Shown here in pieces: positions 19,189 to 29,950 of a stretch of 54,711 bases of DNA. The translations under genes were made by a program, and so were the position numbers. How positions within the stretch are numbered: position 1 is the first letter of the stretch; each line of letters opens with the position of its first letter. Source of the DNA: Mycobacterium sp. Lineage in GTDB: Bacteria > Actinomycetota > Actinomycetes > Mycobacteriales > Mycobacteriaceae. The stretch lies in assembly GCA_019236925.1 (NCBI GenBank), contig JAFAID010000419.1, forward strand, positions 1-54,711, in the 5' to 3' direction. The notes under the pieces are model-generated. The model was not told the DNA's origin. It saw only the letters and a program-made list of their open reading frames with translations, and did not search any database.

Positions 19189-20010
19189 ATGGGAATTGCG
19201 ATCACCGAGCTGACACCCGTCGAGCGGACCGCGTTCGTAACCCAATACGCCCGCGCGCTCGACAGCCGTTGGCCCAGGCCGATACTCGGCGACACGCTGG
19301 CCGACGAAATCGTGGGCAAGATCGACTACGACTTTCAGGCCTTGGGCGTGCCATCGAGCGCGGTGCGCCAGACCGCGCTGCGGGCCAAGATGCTTGACGA
19401 TCGGGCGCGCAATTTCATCGCCGAACATCCCGACGCCGTCATTGTCGATCTCGGAGCAGGACTGGGCACCGGCATGCTGCGAATCGTGCCGCCGGCCACG
19501 GTCGACTGGTACAACGTCGATCTGCCGAACATCATCGCCTTGCGGGATGCACTGGTGCCCGCCGACGACCATGCGTATTCGGTGGCGGCGTCGCTGGCCG
19601 ACAATGGTTGGACTCAGCAAATCCCTGCCGACCGGCCCACCATGCTGATCGCCGACGGCTTGCTCGCGTTCCTGCCCGAGTCGGTGATCATCAACCTGTT
19701 CCGCCACATTCCAGAGCATTTCCGGTCCGGCGAACTGGCTCTCAACGACTACGGTCGGGTCAGCCGGTCCAGCCTTCTGGCCATGAAAATTGTGTTCAGC
19801 GCCGTCGGGAACCAGTGGGAATACCGGGGTTTCAAGGACGCCCGGGTTCCCCAGACCTGGAGTCCGCGACTGAGGCTGGTCGAGGAGGCCAGCCTGGCCC
19901 ACGCTCCCGAAGTCGACCGGTATCCGGCGGCGGCGCGGCTGTCGACCCGGCTGATGGGGATGACCAAGGCCGGGGCACGCACGGCGCGAATCTTGCGCTA
20001 CCGCATCTGA
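19189..20010 (+). CDS. Class I SAM-dependent methyltransferase, leucine carboxyl methyltransferase / polyketide O-methyltransferase family
   Basis: ATG at 19189; DARxxxF-like segment (LDDRARNFIAEHPDAVIVDLGAGLGTGMLRI), VDWYNVDLPNII. Confidence 0.85.
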   Translation: MGIAITELTPVERTAFVTQYARALDSRWPRPILGDTLADEIVGKIDYDFQALGVPSSAVRQTALRAKMLDDRARNFIAEHPDAVIVDLGAGLGTGMLRIVPPATVDWYNVDLPNIIALRDALVPADDHAYSVAASLADNGWTQQIPADRPTMLIADGLLAFLPESVIINLFRHIPEHFRSGELALNDYGRVSRSSLLAMKIVFSAVGNQWEYRGFKDARVPQTWSPRLRLVEEASLAHAPEVDRYPAAARLSTRLMGMTKAGARTARILRYRI

Positions 20011-20029
20011 GACCAGAGAGGACGCGACG

Positions 20030-21283
20030 ATGGCTTCGACGTCTGGGACGCTGATCACCGGTGCGAACGTCTGGGACGGCATCTCGGCCCAGGCCGCGCC
20101 GCGACAGGTGCTGGTCGTCGACGGCCGTATCCAGCGGGTCGCCGACGCCATCGAGGCACCGGCCGACGCACGGGTGGTGGATCTTTCCGGTCACACCGTG
20201 ACGCCGGGCTTCATCGACTGCCACGTCCACGTGACGCTGGCGCCGCCGGTGGGCGTTACGCTCGCCCTCGACTCGAGCACCGCGAAAACATTGAAGTCTC
20301 TCCCGGTGCTGCGAGCGCTGCTGGGCAACGGGTTCACTACGGTGCGTGACTTGGGCTGCGGAGATGTCGCCTACCCCACGATCGATCTGCGCAACGCGGT
20401 GGCGGCCGGGATCGTCGAGGGTCCGCGGATGGTGGTGGCGCCGCACTTGATCTCCGCGCGTGGCGGCCATGGCGACTTCAGTGGGATGGTCGCCGATGAA
20501 TACCAAGGATGTTGCAGGCAATTGGAATTGGCGTCCGCCGACGGTTGCGACGAGATCCGCACCCGGGTCAGGCAGGAGATCCGGGCCGGGGCCGACTGGA
20601 TCAAGTTCGGGGCCACCGGCGGCTTCGCCTCACCGTCAGACGACCCCGGGCACGCCACCTACAGCCAGGAGGAGGTGGACGTCTTGGTTGCGACGGCCGC
20701 CGACCTCGACGTGCCGGTCACCCCACACAGTTACGGCGACGAGGGGATTCGGCGTGCCGTGCGAGCGGGGGTCCGCAGTATCGAGCACGGCAACCTCGCG
20801 TCGCCCGGGACCCTGCGAATGATGCAGGACGCCGGGGTGTTTATGGTGCCCACCCAACACACGATCCTGTCCGGCGCGCGCCGCGGCGAAGACGACCCGT
20901 TGTGGGCCGCTATGCCGGAGCACTCGCGCCGGAAGATGCGGAAATACCGCGGCGCGTTATTGGACGCGGCGGAGCACCTGGCCGCCAGCGAGGTTCGGAT
21001 CGCGTTCGGAACCGACGCCGGGATGTTCGCGCACCACGACAACTGGCGCGAGTTCCTGATGATGGTGTCCACCGGGATCACCCCGTTGCGCGCCCTACGC
21101 GCCGCCACCAGCGTGGCTGCCGAATTGCTGCAACTCGACGATCTCGGGGTGATTGCCGAGGGCAAGATCGCCGACCTGATCGCCATGCCCGGCGACCCCT
21201 TCGCCGACATCGAGGTCACCGGACAAGTAGATTTCGTGATGAAAGACGGTGTGATTTACCATGATCCGGCTAAGGCGGGTTAA
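20030..21283 (+). CDS. Amidohydrolase-family protein (imidazolonepropionase/prolidase-like)
   Basis: [64 protein letters not shown]. Confidence 0.9.
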   Translation: MASTSGTLITGANVWDGISAQAAPRQVLVVDGRIQRVADAIEAPADARVVDLSGHTVTPGFIDCHVHVTLAPPVGVTLALDSSTAKTLKSLPVLRALLGNGFTTVRDLGCGDVAYPTIDLRNAVAAGIVEGPRMVVAPHLISARGGHGDFSGMVADEYQGCCRQLELASADGCDEIRTRVRQEIRAGADWIKFGATGGFASPSDDPGHATYSQEEVDVLVATAADLDVPVTPHSYGDEGIRRAVRAGVRSIEHGNLASPGTLRMMQDAGVFMVPTQHTILSGARRGEDDPLWAAMPEHSRRKMRKYRGALLDAAEHLAASEVRIAFGTDAGMFAHHDNWREFLMMVSTGITPLRALRAATSVAAELLQLDDLGVIAEGKIADLIAMPGDPFADIEVTGQVDFVMKDGVIYHDPAKAG

Positions 21284-24200
21284 CCGCCCAGACACCCCGG
21301 ACCGAGCAGCGCCTTGAGATCGCCCATCAGCGCCGGCGACGGCGTCACCCTCAGCGATGCGTCCAACTCGAGCGTGGTGATCCGGTCCCCGCTGACTAGC
21401 CGCAGATGCACCTGCGACGTGCCGGGATGTTGTGCCAGCACCTGCTTGAGCGCGCTGACCTTGTCGATGGTGCATTGCCGCGTCGGCAGGCTGACCGCCA
21501 GCGGCCGGTTCGCCTGCGCGTTGGAAAAGTCCGGCACCACAAGGTCGTTGGCGATCAGTGTGGTCCGGTCATCACGGATCGCGACCTTCGCGGTGACCAG
21601 GACCACCGCGTCGTCGACGACGTCGGCGCCGAAAGCGGAGTAAGTGTGCGGGAAGAACATCACTTCGATGCTACCGGTGAGGTCTTCCAGCTGCGCTGAG
21701 GCCCAGGGCATTCCGTTCTTGTTGACGCGCCGGTTCACCGCCGCCAGGATGCCGCCCACCTTCACCAGGGTGTCGTTGGGAATGTCGCCGTCGAGCACCG
21801 CCGGGATTGCGGTGTCAACCTGGGTCGCCAGCAGGTGCGCCACCCCGTTGAGCGGATGTGCGGACACATACAAGCCCAGCATCTCGCGCTCCAGCGCGAG
21901 TTTGTGCTTGTCGTCCCACTCCTCGTCGGGGACCCTGATGGTGAATACCGCGTCAGCGCCTGCTCCCCCGTCATTCGAGTCACCCCCGAACAGGTCGAAC
22001 TGCCCCATCGCCTCGGCCTTCTTGGTGCCCAGCACCGAGTCGACGGCGTCGGTGTGCACCAGGAACAGCCCTTTACGGGGGTGCTTGAGCGAATCGAAAG
22101 CGCCGGCCTTGATCAGCGATTCGGTGACCTTCTTGTTGCACGCGGCGATGTCGACCTTGTTCAGGTAGTCGGAGAAGCCGCTGAACTTGCCCTTCTCGGT
22201 GCGGGTATTGATCAGCGAGGCAACCACATTGGCGCCGACGTTGCGCACCGCGCCCAGGCCGTAGCGGATGTCGGTGCCGACCGAGGCGAAGTTCAACCCG
22301 GACTCGTTGACATCCGGTGGCAGCACGGTGATCCCGAGCTTGCGGCAGTCGGCCAGATAGACGGCGGCCTTGTCTTTGTCGTCGCCGACCGAGGTGAGCA
22401 GTCCCGCCATGTATTCGGCGGGATAATTCGCCTTCAGATAGGCCGTCCAGTACGACACCATGCCGTATCCGGCGGCATGCGACTTGTTGAATGCGTAGTC
22501 GGCGAACGGAAGAATGGTGTCCCACAACGCTTTGATGGCCTTGGCCGAGAACCCGTTGGCCTGCATGCCTTCCGAGAAGCCTTCGAACTCCTTTTCCAGG
22601 ACTTCGCGCTTCTTCTTGCCCATGGCCTTGCGCAGAATGTCGGCTCGGGCCAGCGAGTAGCCGGCCACCTTCTGCGCGATGCGCATGATCTGCTCCTGAT
22701 ACACGATCAGGCCGTAAGTCTCGGCGAGGATCTCGCGCAGCGGTTCCTCGAGTTCGGGGTGAATAGGCTTGATCGCCTGCCGATTGTTCTTGCGGTCGGC
22801 GTAATCGTTGTGGGCGTTCATGCCCATCGGACCTGGCCGGTACAGCGCGATCACCGCGACGACGTCTTCGAATCCGGTGGGCTGCATGCGGCGCAGCAGG
22901 TCGCGCATCGGCCCACCGTCGAGCTGGAACACCCCCAGCGTTTCACCGCGGCCCAACAACGCGAAGGTGGCCGGGTCGTCCAGCGGCACGGATTCCAGAT
23001 CAAGGTCAATTCCCCTGTTGGCCTTGATGTTTTCGATCGCGTCGCCGATGATCGTCAGGTTGCGGAGCCCCAGGAAGTCCATCTTCAGCAGACCGATGGC
23101 CTCGCACGACGGGTAATCCCAGCCGGTGATGATGGCGCCGTCTTGCGGTCGCTTCCACAGCGGGATCGCCTCGGTCAGCGGCTCGCTGCTCATGATCACC
23201 GCGCAGGCGTGCACGCCCGCGTTACGGATCAGGCCTTCCAGGCCGCGCGCCGTTTGGTAGATGGTCCGCACATCGGGGTCGGTGTCGATCAGGCCGCGGA
23301 CCTCGGCGGCTTCCTTGTAGCGCTCGTGGTCGGGATCGGTGATGCCCGATAGCGGGATGTCTTTGGCCATGATCGCCGGTGGCAGCGCCTTGGTGATCCG
23401 GTCGGCGATCGCGAAACCGGGCTGTCCGTAGTGGATTCGGGCGGAGTCTTTCAGCGCCGCTTTGGTTTTGATGGTGCCGAACGTAATAACCTGGGCAACG
23501 CGGTCATGCCCCCACTTGTCGGCGGCATAGCGCACCATTTCGCCGCGACGACGGTCGTCGAAGTCGATGTCGATGTCGGGCATCGAGGTGCGCTCGGGGT
23601 TGAGGAACCGCTCGAACAGCAGCCCGTGCGGGATCGGGTCGATATCGGTGATGCCCAGCGCATAGGCCACCAGCGAGCCGGCCGCCGAGCCGCGGCCCGG
23701 GCCGACCCGGATATCGACCGACCGCGCGTAGTTGATCAGGTCGGCGACGATCAGGAAGTAGGACGGAAATCCCTTGCCGCAGATGACGTCGATCTCGTAG
23801 GCGGCACGCTCGGCGTATCCGTCCGGGGCACCGGCGGGGAACCGCCGGCGCAGACCGGCGTCCACCTCATGGCGCAACCAGGAGGCCTGGTCGTGCCCGT
23901 CGGGCACCGGGAACACCGGCATCCGGTCGCGCGGCGCCCACACATCGGCGTACGAGCTCACCCGCTCGGCGATCAGCAGTGTGGAGTCGCAGGCCCCGTC
24001 AACCTGGCCGTCCCAGATCGCTCGCATTTCGTCCGCGGACTTCAGGTAATAGCCGTCACCGTCGAACTTGAACCGGTTCGGATCCGACAGCGTCTTGCCG
24101 GTCTGCACACACAGCAGCGCTTCGTGGTTGTGCGCGGCGTCGCGGGTGACGTAGTGGCAGTCGTTGGTGGCCAGCGGCGGGATGTTCAGCGTGCGGCCGA

Positions 24201-24822
24201 TTTCCAGCAGCCCCTCGCGAACTCGGCGTTCGATATCCAGGCCGTGGTCCATCAACTCCAGGAAGTAGTTCTCGGCCCCGAAGATGTCCCGCCACTTGGC
24301 GGCGGATTCGAGCGCTTCGCGGCGCTGCCCGAGCCGCAGCCGGGTCTGCACCTCCCCGGAGGGGCAGCCGGTGGTGGCGATGACGCCGGCCGCGTGCTCG
24401 GCGATCAGCTCGGCGTCCATCCGCGACCACTTGCCCAACTGGCCTTCGAACGACGCCCACGACGTCAGCTTGAACAGGTTCCGCAGGCCGGTGGCGTTCT
24501 CGGCGACCATGGTCAGGTGGGTGTAGGAGCCGCTGCCGGACACGTCGTCGCTTTTCTGCCCGGGGTCACCCCACAGGATGCGGCGGGTATCAAAACGAGT
24601 ACCGGGTGCCACATACGCCTCGACGCCGATGATCGGCTTGATGCCCGCCGCCGTTGCCGCGTTGAAGAACTCGCTGGCGCCGAACATGTTGCCGTGGTCG
24701 GTCATCCCGATCGCGGACATCTCCAGCCGCTGCGCCTCGGCCAGCATCGGCGTGATCTTCGCTGCACCGTCCAACATCGAGTACTCGGTGTGGTTATGCA
24801 GGTGCACGAACGACTGACTCAT
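21280..24822 (-). CDS. dnaE1: DNA polymerase III alpha subunit
   Basis: PHP start [63 protein letters not shown]; 1180 aa. Confidence 0.98.
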   Translation of the reverse strand: MSQSFVHLHNHTEYSMLDGAAKITPMLAEAQRLEMSAIGMTDHGNMFGASEFFNAATAAGIKPIIGVEAYVAPGTRFDTRRILWGDPGQKSDDVSGSGSYTHLTMVAENATGLRNLFKLTSWASFEGQLGKWSRMDAELIAEHAAGVIATTGCPSGEVQTRLRLGQRREALESAAKWRDIFGAENYFLELMDHGLDIERRVREGLLEIGRTLNIPPLATNDCHYVTRDAAHNHEALLCVQTGKTLSDPNRFKFDGDGYYLKSADEMRAIWDGQVDGACDSTLLIAERVSSYADVWAPRDRMPVFPVPDGHDQASWLRHEVDAGLRRRFPAGAPDGYAERAAYEIDVICGKGFPSYFLIVADLINYARSVDIRVGPGRGSAAGSLVAYALGITDIDPIPHGLLFERFLNPERTSMPDIDIDFDDRRRGEMVRYAADKWGHDRVAQVITFGTIKTKAALKDSARIHYGQPGFAIADRITKALPPAIMAKDIPLSGITDPDHERYKEAAEVRGLIDTDPDVRTIYQTARGLEGLIRNAGVHACAVIMSSEPLTEAIPLWKRPQDGAIITGWDYPSCEAIGLLKMDFLGLRNLTIIGDAIENIKANRGIDLDLESVPLDDPATFALLGRGETLGVFQLDGGPMRDLLRRMQPTGFEDVVAVIALYRPGPMGMNAHNDYADRKNNRQAIKPIHPELEEPLREILAETYGLIVYQEQIMRIAQKVAGYSLARADILRKAMGKKKREVLEKEFEGFSEGMQANGFSAKAIKALWDTILPFADYAFNKSHAAGYGMVSYWTAYLKANYPAEYMAGLLTSVGDDKDKAAVYLADCRKLGITVLPPDVNESGLNFASVGTDIRYGLGAVRNVGANVVASLINTRTEKGKFSGFSDYLNKVDIAACNKKVTESLIKAGAFDSLKHPRKGLFLVHTDAVDSVLGTKKAEAMGQFDLFGGDSNDGGAGADAVFTIRVPDEEWDDKHKLALEREMLGLYVSAHPLNGVAHLLATQVDTAIPAVLDGDIPNDTLVKVGGILAAVNRRVNKNGMPWASAQLEDLTGSIEVMFFPHTYSAFGADVVDDAVVLVTAKVAIRDDRTTLIANDLVVPDFSNAQANRPLAVSLPTRQCTIDKVSALKQVLAQHPGTSQVHLRLVSGDRITTLELDASLRVTPSPALMGDLKALLGPGCLGG

Positions 24823-24896
24823 AGGGACGCCAGTCTATGACCGCGCACCGACGACTCCCCGGCGTGTCGCCGAGTGTGTCTTGCTGTCCGGCCAAG

Positions 24897-27854
24897 TCAC
24901 GAGCGAAGCACGACGACGTCTGAATCGGTGCCGCGAGCGGCGTCGGTCAGCATCTCGTTACCGCTCGCATGCCGCCCATAATGCTCGGTGTCCTCCGTCG
25001 CTTCGGACGTTGATCCGGGATCGGGTGTAGCTATCCGTTCGGTTCGCCCGTGCGGTGCGGGCGGCGGTGGTCGCGATGGCCACCAGTTCGCATTTCCGAC
25101 CAGCACCGCCATCGCGGGCACGGTGATGGTGCGCACCAGGAAGGTATCCAGCAGAAGCCCGGTCCCGATGATGAAACCGGCCTGCACCAAGGTGCTGATG
25201 CTGGCGAACAACATACCGAACATCGAGGCGGCGAAAATGACACCCGCCGCGGTGATCACACCACCCGTCGAACCCACGGTGCGGATAACCCCGGAGCGCA
25301 AGCCGTGCGGGGACTCGTCCCGAAGCCTCGAGATGAGCAGCAAATTGTAATCCGCACCCATTGCGACCAACACGATGAAAGTCAGTCCCGGGATGCTCCA
25401 CGTCAATTCCTGGCCGAATATGAATTGAAAGACGATGACGCCGACGCCTAGTGCCGATAAGTACGAGATCACCACTGAAGCTATCAGGTACAGCGGCGCC
25501 ACAACGGCACGAAGAAGAGCGACCAAAATCACGAACACGATCAGAATGGTCATGGCGATGATGAGGTCGATGTCTTGACCGTAATAGGCGCGCGTATCTC
25601 GCAGCATCGCGGTAACTCCCGATGCTGATATAGAGGCCTCCTGCAGCATGGCATCCGGGTGAGGCCCCCGAGCGGCATCGACGATCTCATGAATCTGATT
25701 CATGGCGTCGTTTCCGAAGGGGTTGAGTTTGGTTTGCACCAAGTACCGTGCTGTGTGTCCATCGGGCGAGATGAACGCCGTCAACGCGCTGTTCAATCCT
25801 CCCCCGGTGTGAGCGGTTTGCTTGATCAGCGCCTTGACGCCGTCGATCATCTGCTGAATCGCGTCCGCGTACGTGTGCACGTCTTGCTGCGGAGCTGCGG
25901 TGCGGTCTTTCTCGCCGGGACCGTCGTTGCCTAATGCCCGTAGGTCGTTGGTGGCGGTGTCGAGTATTTGGCGCACATTCCGCGACGCCGACTCGATACT
26001 GTCCGCGTCTGGCAGGGACTCCAGCTGTTCAGCGAAATCGGAGATCTTTTTCAGCGCACCACCATTGCGCGCGGTGGTATCAACCACGTCCAGCACCGTC
26101 ACCGGCGCGGCGTTGACGGTGTTGGCGATCTCCGCGACATCGACGGACATGGCGAAGCCGATTGCACGCACGGTGCTGACGAACATGGCTGTGTCGTCGA
26201 CCTCCCCGGCCGGGCTGGCCGGTAGCCCAAGATCAGCGGATGCATTTCCGGTGCTGGCGACCGAGTACAGCAAAGCGGTCACGTTGGGGAACGCGTCGAC
26301 TCCTTCACTGCCTGATTCGGACAAGGTTTCGGCCGCACCAGTGGAACCGTTGGATGCGCCGTTTGCTGCGCCGCCAACCGCAGAGGTCTGGTCGGTCGCT
26401 TTTTTCGTGGGTGGAGGGGCACCTCGGATCGCCGCGATATCGGGCAGTTGGCCCACCCGCTGTTCCATCCGCTTCAGGTCGACAAGGGCTGCCGGTTTCC
26501 GCAAGTCTTGCGATGACTGGACGACGAGATACTCAGGAATGGTGGCGTTCAACGGAAAATGGCGGGCCAGCGTCGCATATCCGACAGAGCTCTCGACGGA
26601 CTTCGGAAGCGTCTTGCTGTCGTCGTAGTTGAAGCAGGCGAAAGTCGCGCAGCCGGCCAGGATGATCAGCACGGTAAGACTGCCGACCAAATGAGACACG
26701 GGCCGGCGCACAATGCGTATTCCCGAGCGGCGCCAGAAGCCGGTGGTGAGGTCGCGGCGTGGCTTGATCCAACCACGTTTTCCGGTGAGGACCATAACGG
26801 CCGGGAGGAAAGTCACGGCGGCCAATAACGCCACCCCAATGGAGATGGCCAACGCCGGACCGACGTTTTTGAAAGCCCCCAAATGGGTGAAGATCATCCC
26901 GAGAAAGGTGATCGAGACCGTGGCCGCGGACCCGGTGATCACTTTGCCGATCGACGTCAACGCTCTGACAACGGCTTGATCCGAATCCATGCCGAGCCGC
27001 AAATAGTCGTGGTAGCGGCTGATGAGAAACACGGCGTAATCGATTCCGGCGCCGGCCATCATCGTCGTCATCAACGTAATCGTCTGGCCGGAAACGCCCA
27101 AACCAAGTTCGGCGACTCCCGCCACAATGGACTGCGCAACCCCTACCGATACACCGATCGTGACCAACGGCAACATCATGGTGAGCGGATTTCGATAAAT
27201 CACGAACAGGATGATCAGGACCATGAGCACGACCGCGGTCTCGATCACATGCATATCGCGAATACCGATATACGTGAGGTCGTCGCCGGTGGCCGCGGGG
27301 CCGGTCAGGTTTGCCGTCAGCGTGGTCCCGGCGACGGCTTCTTTGACCATGTCGGCGACCCGGCCGTACGCCTCGTGCAGCTCGGGTGTGCCCACTCCGC
27401 CGGCGAGCACCATGGGCAGATACCAGGCTTTGTGATCTTTGCTGGTCATCGCCTCGCGCAGGGCCGGTGTATGGATGAAGTCCTGCAGCATCACGATGTC
27501 GTGGGTGTCCGGCCGCAGCTTGTCGGCCAATGCGCGGTAGGTGGTGAGGTCGGAGGGGTTCAATCCTTTTTCGTCGGTCAGGACGACCAGTAGGACGTTT
27601 TCGTTTTCTGACCCCGATTGGTGAAACGCCTCGGTTATCTGTCGGGTCGTGACCAGCACCGGGGCGTCGGGCGGCAGGATAGGGACCGGCCGTTTGCTGG
27701 CCATCTCTGTCAACGATGGAAACGTCACCGACAGAACGGCGGCGAGCGCGATCCAGCACCCGATGACAACCCACGGCCACCGCAGCACAAAAACGCCTAA
27801 CCGACCGAACAGGCCGTTGGCTTCGAGCACAGTGGCCCCCGCCCCCCGCGACAT
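24897..27854 (-). CDS. MmpL-family RND transporter
   Basis: 985 aa; GAGIDYAVFLISRYHDYLRLG and GADYNLLLISRLRDESPHG; two TM bundles with large extracytoplasmic loops. Confidence 0.93.
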   Translation of the reverse strand: MSRGAGATVLEANGLFGRLGVFVLRWPWVVIGCWIALAAVLSVTFPSLTEMASKRPVPILPPDAPVLVTTRQITEAFHQSGSENENVLLVVLTDEKGLNPSDLTTYRALADKLRPDTHDIVMLQDFIHTPALREAMTSKDHKAWYLPMVLAGGVGTPELHEAYGRVADMVKEAVAGTTLTANLTGPAATGDDLTYIGIRDMHVIETAVVLMVLIILFVIYRNPLTMMLPLVTIGVSVGVAQSIVAGVAELGLGVSGQTITLMTTMMAGAGIDYAVFLISRYHDYLRLGMDSDQAVVRALTSIGKVITGSAATVSITFLGMIFTHLGAFKNVGPALAISIGVALLAAVTFLPAVMVLTGKRGWIKPRRDLTTGFWRRSGIRIVRRPVSHLVGSLTVLIILAGCATFACFNYDDSKTLPKSVESSVGYATLARHFPLNATIPEYLVVQSSQDLRKPAALVDLKRMEQRVGQLPDIAAIRGAPPPTKKATDQTSAVGGAANGASNGSTGAAETLSESGSEGVDAFPNVTALLYSVASTGNASADLGLPASPAGEVDDTAMFVSTVRAIGFAMSVDVAEIANTVNAAPVTVLDVVDTTARNGGALKKISDFAEQLESLPDADSIESASRNVRQILDTATNDLRALGNDGPGEKDRTAAPQQDVHTYADAIQQMIDGVKALIKQTAHTGGGLNSALTAFISPDGHTARYLVQTKLNPFGNDAMNQIHEIVDAARGPHPDAMLQEASISASGVTAMLRDTRAYYGQDIDLIIAMTILIVFVILVALLRAVVAPLYLIASVVISYLSALGVGVIVFQFIFGQELTWSIPGLTFIVLVAMGADYNLLLISRLRDESPHGLRSGVIRTVGSTGGVITAAGVIFAASMFGMLFASISTLVQAGFIIGTGLLLDTFLVRTITVPAMAVLVGNANWWPSRPPPPAPHGRTERIATPDPGSTSEATEDTEHYGRHASGNEMLTDAARGTDSDVVVLRS

Positions 27855-27893
27855 CCGGATAGGCTACCGCCATTTGCCGGATCTGTAGGGTCT

Positions 27894-28079
27894 TCAGGCG
27901 CAGCGGGTCGGCCGCGCGAAAAACCTGGCCGCATCGTGCAGGGTGTGGCCCTGAACGGCGTCGAGTAGGTTACGGAGGTAGAACGGTCGCTACCGGCCCG
28001 CCGAATCGGGGGTGTTGACGAGGTTGGACACGGTGGCGAATGGCTTCTCGACGAGGCTGGTCAGGTCACCCAGGTTCAT
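27894..28079 (-). pseudogene. N-terminal remnant of an Rv1543-like fatty-acyl-CoA reductase (SDR) with an in-frame TAG
   Basis: MNLGDLTSLVEKPFATVSNLVNTPDSAGR*RPFYLRNLLDAVQGHTLHDAARFFARPTRCA*; the N-terminus resembles what I recall of Rv1543; located upstream of glbN, where Rv1543 lies in M. tuberculosis. Confidence 0.7.
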
Positions 28080-28242
28080 AGGTTTCTCGCTCCCCGTGAG
28101 GTGCTCCATAGATTCCGCTACGAGTCTGCTACAACGGGTACCAGGTTCTGGTGATTCTCCGGCAATCCGCTTGTTACTCCGGGTAATCGCTCGTTGATGA
28201 CGCGCTAACTGTCGGGCAACCGCCGGATGGTCCGCTATCGGC

Positions 28243-28650
28243 ATGAGAATGTTCACACTTCTCCGCAAGCGCGATACGGACACCATCTACGACAGGATCG
28301 GCGGCCACGATGCCCTCGAAGTCGTCGTTGAGGACTTCTACTGCCGCGTGCTTGACGACGATCACTTGTCGGGCTTTTTCGCCGGAACGAACATGGATCG
28401 GTTGAAAGGCAAGCAGGTCGAATTCTTTGCCGCCGCGCTCGGTGGGCCCGAGTCGTACACCGGCGCGCCGATGAAGCAGGTTCACAAGGGTCGCGGGATC
28501 ACGATCCACCACTTCAACCTGGTGGCCGGACACCTGCAGGACTCGCTGTGCGCGGCCGGGGTACCCGCGGAGATCATCGCCGAAATCCTCGCGGCCATTG
28601 CGCCGCTGTCCGCTGACATCGCATCGGACCACGCCACGGCCGAGGTCTGA
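28243..28650 (+). CDS. glbN: Group I truncated hemoglobin (trHbN)
   Basis: [72 protein letters not shown]. Confidence 0.97.
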   Translation: MRMFTLLRKRDTDTIYDRIGGHDALEVVVEDFYCRVLDDDHLSGFFAGTNMDRLKGKQVEFFAAALGGPESYTGAPMKQVHKGRGITIHHFNLVAGHLQDSLCAAGVPAEIIAEILAAIAPLSADIASDHATAEV

Positions 28651-28662
28651 TCCTCCTCACGC

Positions 28663-28730
28663 TTCGCCGAGCGTGCCTCGTCTGCGAATTCAATCGGCCT
28701 GGGTCTCGCGTCGACCGCACGCTCGGCGAA
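28663..28730. repeat. 68-bp element bounded by perfect 14-bp inverted repeats (bidirectional terminator or MITE-like)
   Basis: TTCGCCGAGCGTGC (28663-28676) and its exact reverse complement GCACGCTCGGCGAA (28717-28730), between convergent glbN and sigma-factor genes. Confidence 0.85.
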
Positions 28731-28732
28731 CC

Positions 28733-29950
28733 TCATTGCGGTAGCGCAGCCAGCTGCGCACGCAGGTATTCGGCCACCGCGGCGTCGGTGGTCAGGTCTA
28801 TCGCGCGCCGGTAAGCCTCCACGGCGGCGGCCGGGCAGCCCGCCCGGGTCAGCAGGTGCCCGCGCGTCACCCAGGCCGGCTGGAACCGCTGCACCGCCGG
28901 ATCGGTGAGCGCGTCCAGCGTCTGCAAACCTGCGTCCGGTCCGTCGATCTCCGCATTGACGGCAGCCAGGGCAACCGCCCCACCTAGGGACGGCGCGACC
29001 CGGAGCAGAGCACGATGCAACCGACGCAGCGCAGGCCAGTCGACCGGTCTGCTGCAGTGCGCCGACTGGATCGCGGCCTCGTACTGGTAGCGGCCCGGTC
29101 GACCCAGGCCGTGGGCCCGGCGCAGCAGGGCCTCGCCGCGGGCGATCAACGCCGAGTCCCACAACGTCGGGTCTTGTTCATCCAGCGGCACGAACGCGCC
29201 ATCGCGCGTGCGCCGGGCGGCTCGGCGCGACTCCGACAAGCACACCAGCGCCGCCAGACCCAGCGCCTCGGGTTCGTCGGGCAGCAACTCGGCGAGCACC
29301 AGCGCAAGGTGAAGCGCCTCGGTGGACAACGATTCGATCGCCCCACCCGCCGCTTGCCAGTCGATCGCGTACGCGCCGTAAACGGCCTCCAGCGCAGCGG
29401 GCAACCGCTCGTCGAGGTCGCCACGGCCCGGCAGCACGAATGGGATGCGGGCGTCGCGGATGCGACGTTTGGCGCGGACCAGCCGTTGCGCCATCGTGGC
29501 CGCAGGCATCGCGAAAGCGTCCGCGATCGCCGCGGCGTCGACGCCCAGCACGGTCTGCAGCATCAACGGGGTGCGGCAGTTGGCGGCGATCGCCGGGTGA
29601 GCGCACACCAGCATCAGCTCCAGCCGCCGGTCGGGAATGGCGTCGATGTCGAACTCCGTTGCATCACCGGCGATTTCAGCCAGTGGGTCGGTCATCCGGT
29701 AGGCGTGCGACTTCCAGTGGTCGCGCAGCAGGTTGCGGGCGACGGTCAGTACCCAGCCTTCCGGGTTGGCGGGGATCCCTTCCGCCGGCCATCGGATCAG
29801 GGCACGCTCCAGCGCGTCGGCGATGGCGTCCTCGGCGGCGGCAATGTCGCCGCTGCGCGCGGCGAGCAACGCCAGCAGTCGGCCGTAACTGGCGTCGACC
29901 AGCTCGGCGACTCGACTCTGCGCCTCACTCAGGGGTGTACCAGCCTTTGC
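28733..29950 (-). CDS. ECF-type RNA polymerase sigma factor (YCII-associated, DUF6596-type); start codon uncertain (ORF open to 30052)
   Basis: AELVDASYGRLLALLAARSGDIAAAEDAIADALERALIRWPAEGIPANPEGWVLTVARNLLRDHWKS; long C-terminal helical region (EAVYGAYAIDW…LALVLAELLPDEPEALGLAALVCL). Confidence 0.88.
   Translation of the reverse strand, partial: AKAGTPLSEAQSRVAELVDASYGRLLALLAARSGDIAAAEDAIADALERALIRWPAEGIPANPEGWVLTVARNLLRDHWKSHAYRMTDPLAEIAGDATEFDIDAIPDRRLELMLVCAHPAIAANCRTPLMLQTVLGVDAAAIADAFAMPAATMAQRLVRAKRRIRDARIPFVLPGRGDLDERLPAALEAVYGAYAIDWQAAGGAIESLSTEALHLALVLAELLPDEPEALGLAALVCLSESRRAARRTRDGAFVPLDEQDPTLWDSALIARGEALLRRAHGLGRPGRYQYEAAIQSAHCSRPVDWPALRRLHRALLRVAPSLGGAVALAAVNAEIDGPDAGLQTLDALTDPAVQRFQPAWVTRGHLLTRAGCPAAAVEAYRRAIDLTTDAAVAEYLRAQLAALPQ

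Noticed and set aside
21835-24840. Two long plus-strand ORFs (505 and 469 aa) opposite dnaE1
   Set aside because: Antisense shadow of an unambiguous dnaE1; no recognisable domain.
28150-28200. Degenerate duplicated motif (CTCCGGCAATCCGCTTGTTA / CTCCGGGTAATCGCTCGTTG) upstream of glbN
   Set aside because: Too divergent and short to separate from chance without comparative data.
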